Shown one piece after another: positions 61,191 to 64,000 of a DNA stretch of 64,000 bases. Both the position numbers and the translations under genes were made by a program. Position 1 is the first letter of the stretch. Each line of letters opens with the position of its first letter. Origin of the DNA: Motacilla alba alba. Taxonomy: Eukaryota > Chordata > Aves > Passeriformes > Motacillidae. The notes below the pieces were generated by a model that saw only the letters and a list, made by a program, of their open reading frames with translations, did not search any database and was not told where the DNA came from. The stretch lies in NCBI RefSeq assembly GCF_015832195.1, contig NC_052028.1:8723501-8787500 (forward strand), in the 5' to 3' direction.

Positions 61191-62576
61191 TTCAGTGATT
61201 GTGTGCTGCTGTGGGCAGAGCAGGGAGGTGGCACTGACCCCCATGGTGGCTTCAGCCCCGTGTGGTTCAGGCACAGGGGAGCATCTCACCCACCCAAGCC
61301 AAGAGCTCTGAAGTGTGAGGGATTACTCAGGTTTGTGTTGTCCTCGTTGGAGCTGGGCACTGAAACTGGGTTAAGGAGCTGTTGTTGAGCCAGGCTGTGA
61401 CCTGTCAGCACAGGGCTGTCAAGAACAGGGTGTATTTCTGCCCTTTGTTTTAGAAAACACTCTGCAGTGGGATTCCTGCACTTGTTTGGATCACAGACCC
61501 ACACTGCTGGAAGGACTGTGATATCTCACATATCCTTTCTCATGTTTAATTAATGCCTCTCTTAGTATTTTTTTAATTTCCCACGCTGGCAGTGTGTTAA
61601 AAGGTCACTGTGGTGTTTGTAACACACAGAGGCTTAAAGGACCCTGATCTTTCCCAAACTGAGCTGACTGTGATATATAGGCTGTTAATTGTGTTTGTTG
61701 AGGGGTGTGCCAAGACTGTGTCTGAGCAACTCAAATCAGGTTTGTATGGACATAGTTAAAAATGTCTCCAAACAGCTGCACCAGGAGGAGAGTACCAGTG
61801 AATTCAGAGGTCCCAACATAGCAAAGGTTGTTTATATATTGTATTTAACTCTAATTGGGTTAGCAGCTGAGGCTCTGAGGATTAAACAAACTGACCTAAA
61901 TACTGGTCTCAGTGGTCTTACTTAATGTCTAGTTTCCTGCATTTCAGTTGATTTGGGTTCCCAAATACTCTCCAAAGTGTGTTATCTTTGTGTCAAAAAA
62001 TGTAAAACCGTACTGTATTATTTCTTGTGGTTCTGACAAAGCAATTCTCATTTGGAGAACAGACTGTGAAGAGATTAACCAACATCCAAAGAAAACACCT
62101 GATCCATCCCAGCTTTGTGGAAGGAACGCAGAAGTAGCAGGGATGGAGCGAGATGGTGTCCAGGCAGGATTGCTGGCACTGGCAGTTATTATTCCAGCTA
62201 ATAGCAGATGGTAGAGAGGAGAAATCATCCATTTTCATTTACAATTTATTTTTGTGCTGCAAGAGGCAGGATTGCTCGAGTCATTGCTGTCAGGCAGCCC
62301 TCTGGAAGGAAAACCTTACTTACCGTGAGGGATATTTTTAGAATGAGTTTTTCATCCTTGTGTATTGGGAGAGGATGCTGCAGGGCCACGAGTGAGATGG
62401 AGAATGAGCCCATTCACTGACTGAAGGACTGGAGGATTTTCCTTCAGGAGGGGACCAGTGTTGATCTCACAAGGGGTTTTTTGAGTCAGGAAAAATCTGG
62501 GTTTGTGGATATGTAAGCAGCACCTAGATCACATTTTAGCTGGATAATTTCTGTCTTAAGCTTTTGTCTGTCCCTG

Positions 62577-62709
62577 TTCAGGACAGTGAGGGGATGTGAT
62601 GGAGACATGAAGGTGCTTGGGGCAGTGAAGTGACCTGAAGGGGACACAAAGGTGCTCAGGATGGTGAAGTGATGGGAGGAGGATATGAAGGTGCTTGGGA
62701 CGAAGTGGC
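62577..62709 (+). repeat. 39-bp minisatellite, about 3.4 copies, in JADE2 intron 3
   Basis: Consecutive units at 62577-62616 (40 bases), 62617-62655, 62656-62694 and a partial fourth share the frame ttgggacagtgaagtg...gacatgaaggtgc. Because 39 is divisible by three, the minus strand reads as a 13-residue protein repeat (P-K/E-H-L-x pattern), which is an artefact of the array. Confidence 0.85.
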
Positions 62710-63216
62710 TCTGTGTTTCCCACATCTTCATTCAAGACAAGAACAACATTTTCCTGTGGCCTGTGAAGGCCAAATATGGAGAAGCCCAGTTGCTGTACAT
62801 CCCTTGGCATTTGGAGTAGATTTGTGTGGTTGTGCTGAAACCATCAATCCCCTAAGATAAAGAAGCCTGTTTCTTCAGTTTAAAATTAATTTTTGGTCTG
62901 CATCTTGTCCAAGCTTATACCCTGTGGCTGGATTTCCTGACTCCCCAGTATGGGGGACCTTGAAGGGGTTGCAGCTGCAGGGCTTGGGCTGTTGGCACTG
63001 CCTGGCAGGAGGGGAGTCCCTGCCTGTTGCCATGTTCTCCTGCCCAGGACTTGCCCTGCGGGGGCTCGATTTGACACCCTGAAGCCATTCAGTTGGTGAT
63101 GCAGACACCCCGTGTGCTGTGCCTTGGGGGCAGTTTCCCTGGACACTCTCCCTGGGCAGGTGTGTCCCCATCCTCTGCTGGACTGTGCCCTCAGGTTGGG
63201 TTTTTTCCCGGTGCAG

Positions 63217-63374
63217 GTTTTCCGGACGGATCTGATAACAGCCATGAAGATCCCGGACTCCTTCCAGCTGAGTCCTGACGAGTACTACGTTCTGGCTGAT
63301 CCTTGGAGGCAGGAGTGGGAGAAGGGTGTCCAGGTGCCAGCCAGTGCTGAGGCCATCCCTGAACCTGTGGTCAG
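63217..63374 (+). CDS. JADE2: JADE2 third coding exon (residues 49-100)
   Basis: The 158-base exon lies between a gtgcag acceptor and a gtaagt donor and ends in phase 2 within an Arg codon. It encodes VFRTDLITAMKIPDSFQLSP, then DEYYVLADPWRQEWEKGVQV and PASAEAIPEPVV. This is the most conserved N-terminal block of the Jade family, the region just upstream of the PHD finger pair, used with the rest of the N terminus for chromatin targeting and complex assembly (family knowledge). Features seen are the paired Tyr in DEYYVLADPW and the Trp-containing RQEWEKGVQVP motif. It differs from my recollection of human Jade-2 at only a few positions (for example Phe for Tyr in DSFQL). The PHD and later exons are outside the window, so the gene is 3'-truncated by the window edge, not broken. 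Confidence 0.95.
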
Positions 63375-64000
63375 GTAAGTGAGCAGGGTCTCCTCCATCT
63401 GTTTCTGTCCACAGGGAATGTGGTCCTGGCTGGGGACCTGGTCCTCTGCCTGGTCCTCTCTGTGGGGTTCCCTCTGCCTTGGTGGGATGCGCACTGTCTG
63501 GGAGAGCACATAGTAGTGATGCTCGGGATCCTGGGCTTGCACAGGGGTGCATGGGGACCTCCTACCACATCCTGAAAAGTCTCTCTCGTGTGTGTGGCTT
63601 TGTTTGGGTGGTGGCCAGCTGGGACAGCTCCTTGTTTGCTCTTGGTCAGGCGATTCTAAAAAAGCCCTGATAAAATCGAAGGAACATTAAAAAAATAACA
63701 ACAGAAAACCATGCAGAATGCCAGCCTCTGCCTGGCTGCTTGATGCTTCTCTGTGTAGGAGCACGTGGTTGTACCGCTGGTATTTCACAGTAGGGGAGCA
63801 GGAGTTGGCCCTTAAATTAAAAACTTCCCTCTTTACCATGTTTGTGCAGATTGGAGACGTGCTGGGCATGCTGAGATTCAGGGCTTGGGAAAAGGAGCCC
63901 AGCAAACACAGAAGCATCTCCCAAGACCTTGTAGAGACGACGTCTGTCAGCAGAGATCGGGGGCTCATTAGCTATTTTAAAATAGGGAACTGCGTTTTAA
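63375..64000 (+). other. JADE2 intron 4 (5' part, cut by the window edge)
   Basis: Starts with a consensus gtaagt donor in phase 2. No acceptor with a following Jade-like frame is seen before the window ends, so the next coding exon lies beyond position 64000. Confidence 0.85.

Larger units (their letters stand above)
52222..63216 (+). other. JADE2 intron 3
   Basis: About 11 kb between gtaggt and gtgcag (phase 0). It contains a short CpG-rich cluster near 57990-58110, an AT-rich block with GATA-type motifs at 59780-60200, a CR1 3' fragment at 60958-61190 and a 39-bp minisatellite at 62577-62709. The remainder is unique DNA with only short, overlapping open frames and no recognisable exon. 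Confidence 0.85.

Noticed and set aside
62556..62810. Minus-strand frame with a 13-residue repeat
   Set aside because: Produced by the 39-bp intronic minisatellite.

Overview
The window looks like nuclear DNA from a bird. The evidence is nearly a dozen decayed CR1 LINE 3' ends, several with the ATTCTATG-type terminal repeat typical of birds and their close relatives, together with low overall repeat density, sharp GC swings and vertebrate-type GT-AG introns. The species cannot be named from the sequence. No bacterial-type gene, operon, CRISPR array, complete mobile element or viral gene is visible.

One gene is supported: the 5' end of JADE2 (PHF15) on the + strand. A CpG island (about 42.0-44.1 kb) is the likely promoter and holds a probable non-coding first exon with a splice donor after 43223. 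Three coding exons follow: 49668-49725, 52136-52221 and 63217-63374. Their splice phases (1, 0, 2) fit together and encode the first 100 residues of the protein. This covers the N-terminal basic, Ser/Thr-rich tail and the start of the conserved Jade region before the PHD fingers. The PHD exons and the rest of the gene lie beyond the right edge. JADE2 is a scaffold subunit of the HBO1 (KAT7) histone acetyltransferase complex.

Positions 1-42 kb appear intergenic: unique, mostly AT-rich DNA carrying CR1 fragments on both strands, one stretch resembling CR1/L3 reverse transcriptase, two MIR-like ancient SINE remnants, a long (TA)n array, a (GGAT)n array, homopolymer runs and small tandem repeats. 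I found no convincing coding exon there. Long open frames in GC-rich patches (30.1-31.1 kb and the CpG island) are open on several frames and both strands and look like chance.

The JADE2 introns (about 6.4, 2.4 and 11.0 kb, plus a partial one) hold a CR1 tail, a 39-bp minisatellite, two small CpG clusters that could be alternative promoters, and an AT-rich block with GATA-type motifs around 59.8-60.2 kb that could be an enhancer. The more notable points are a start codon lying directly against its splice acceptor, short upstream ORFs in the probable leader, and an exact 24-bp repeat 3 kb apart. I did not find evidence of a new biological system.
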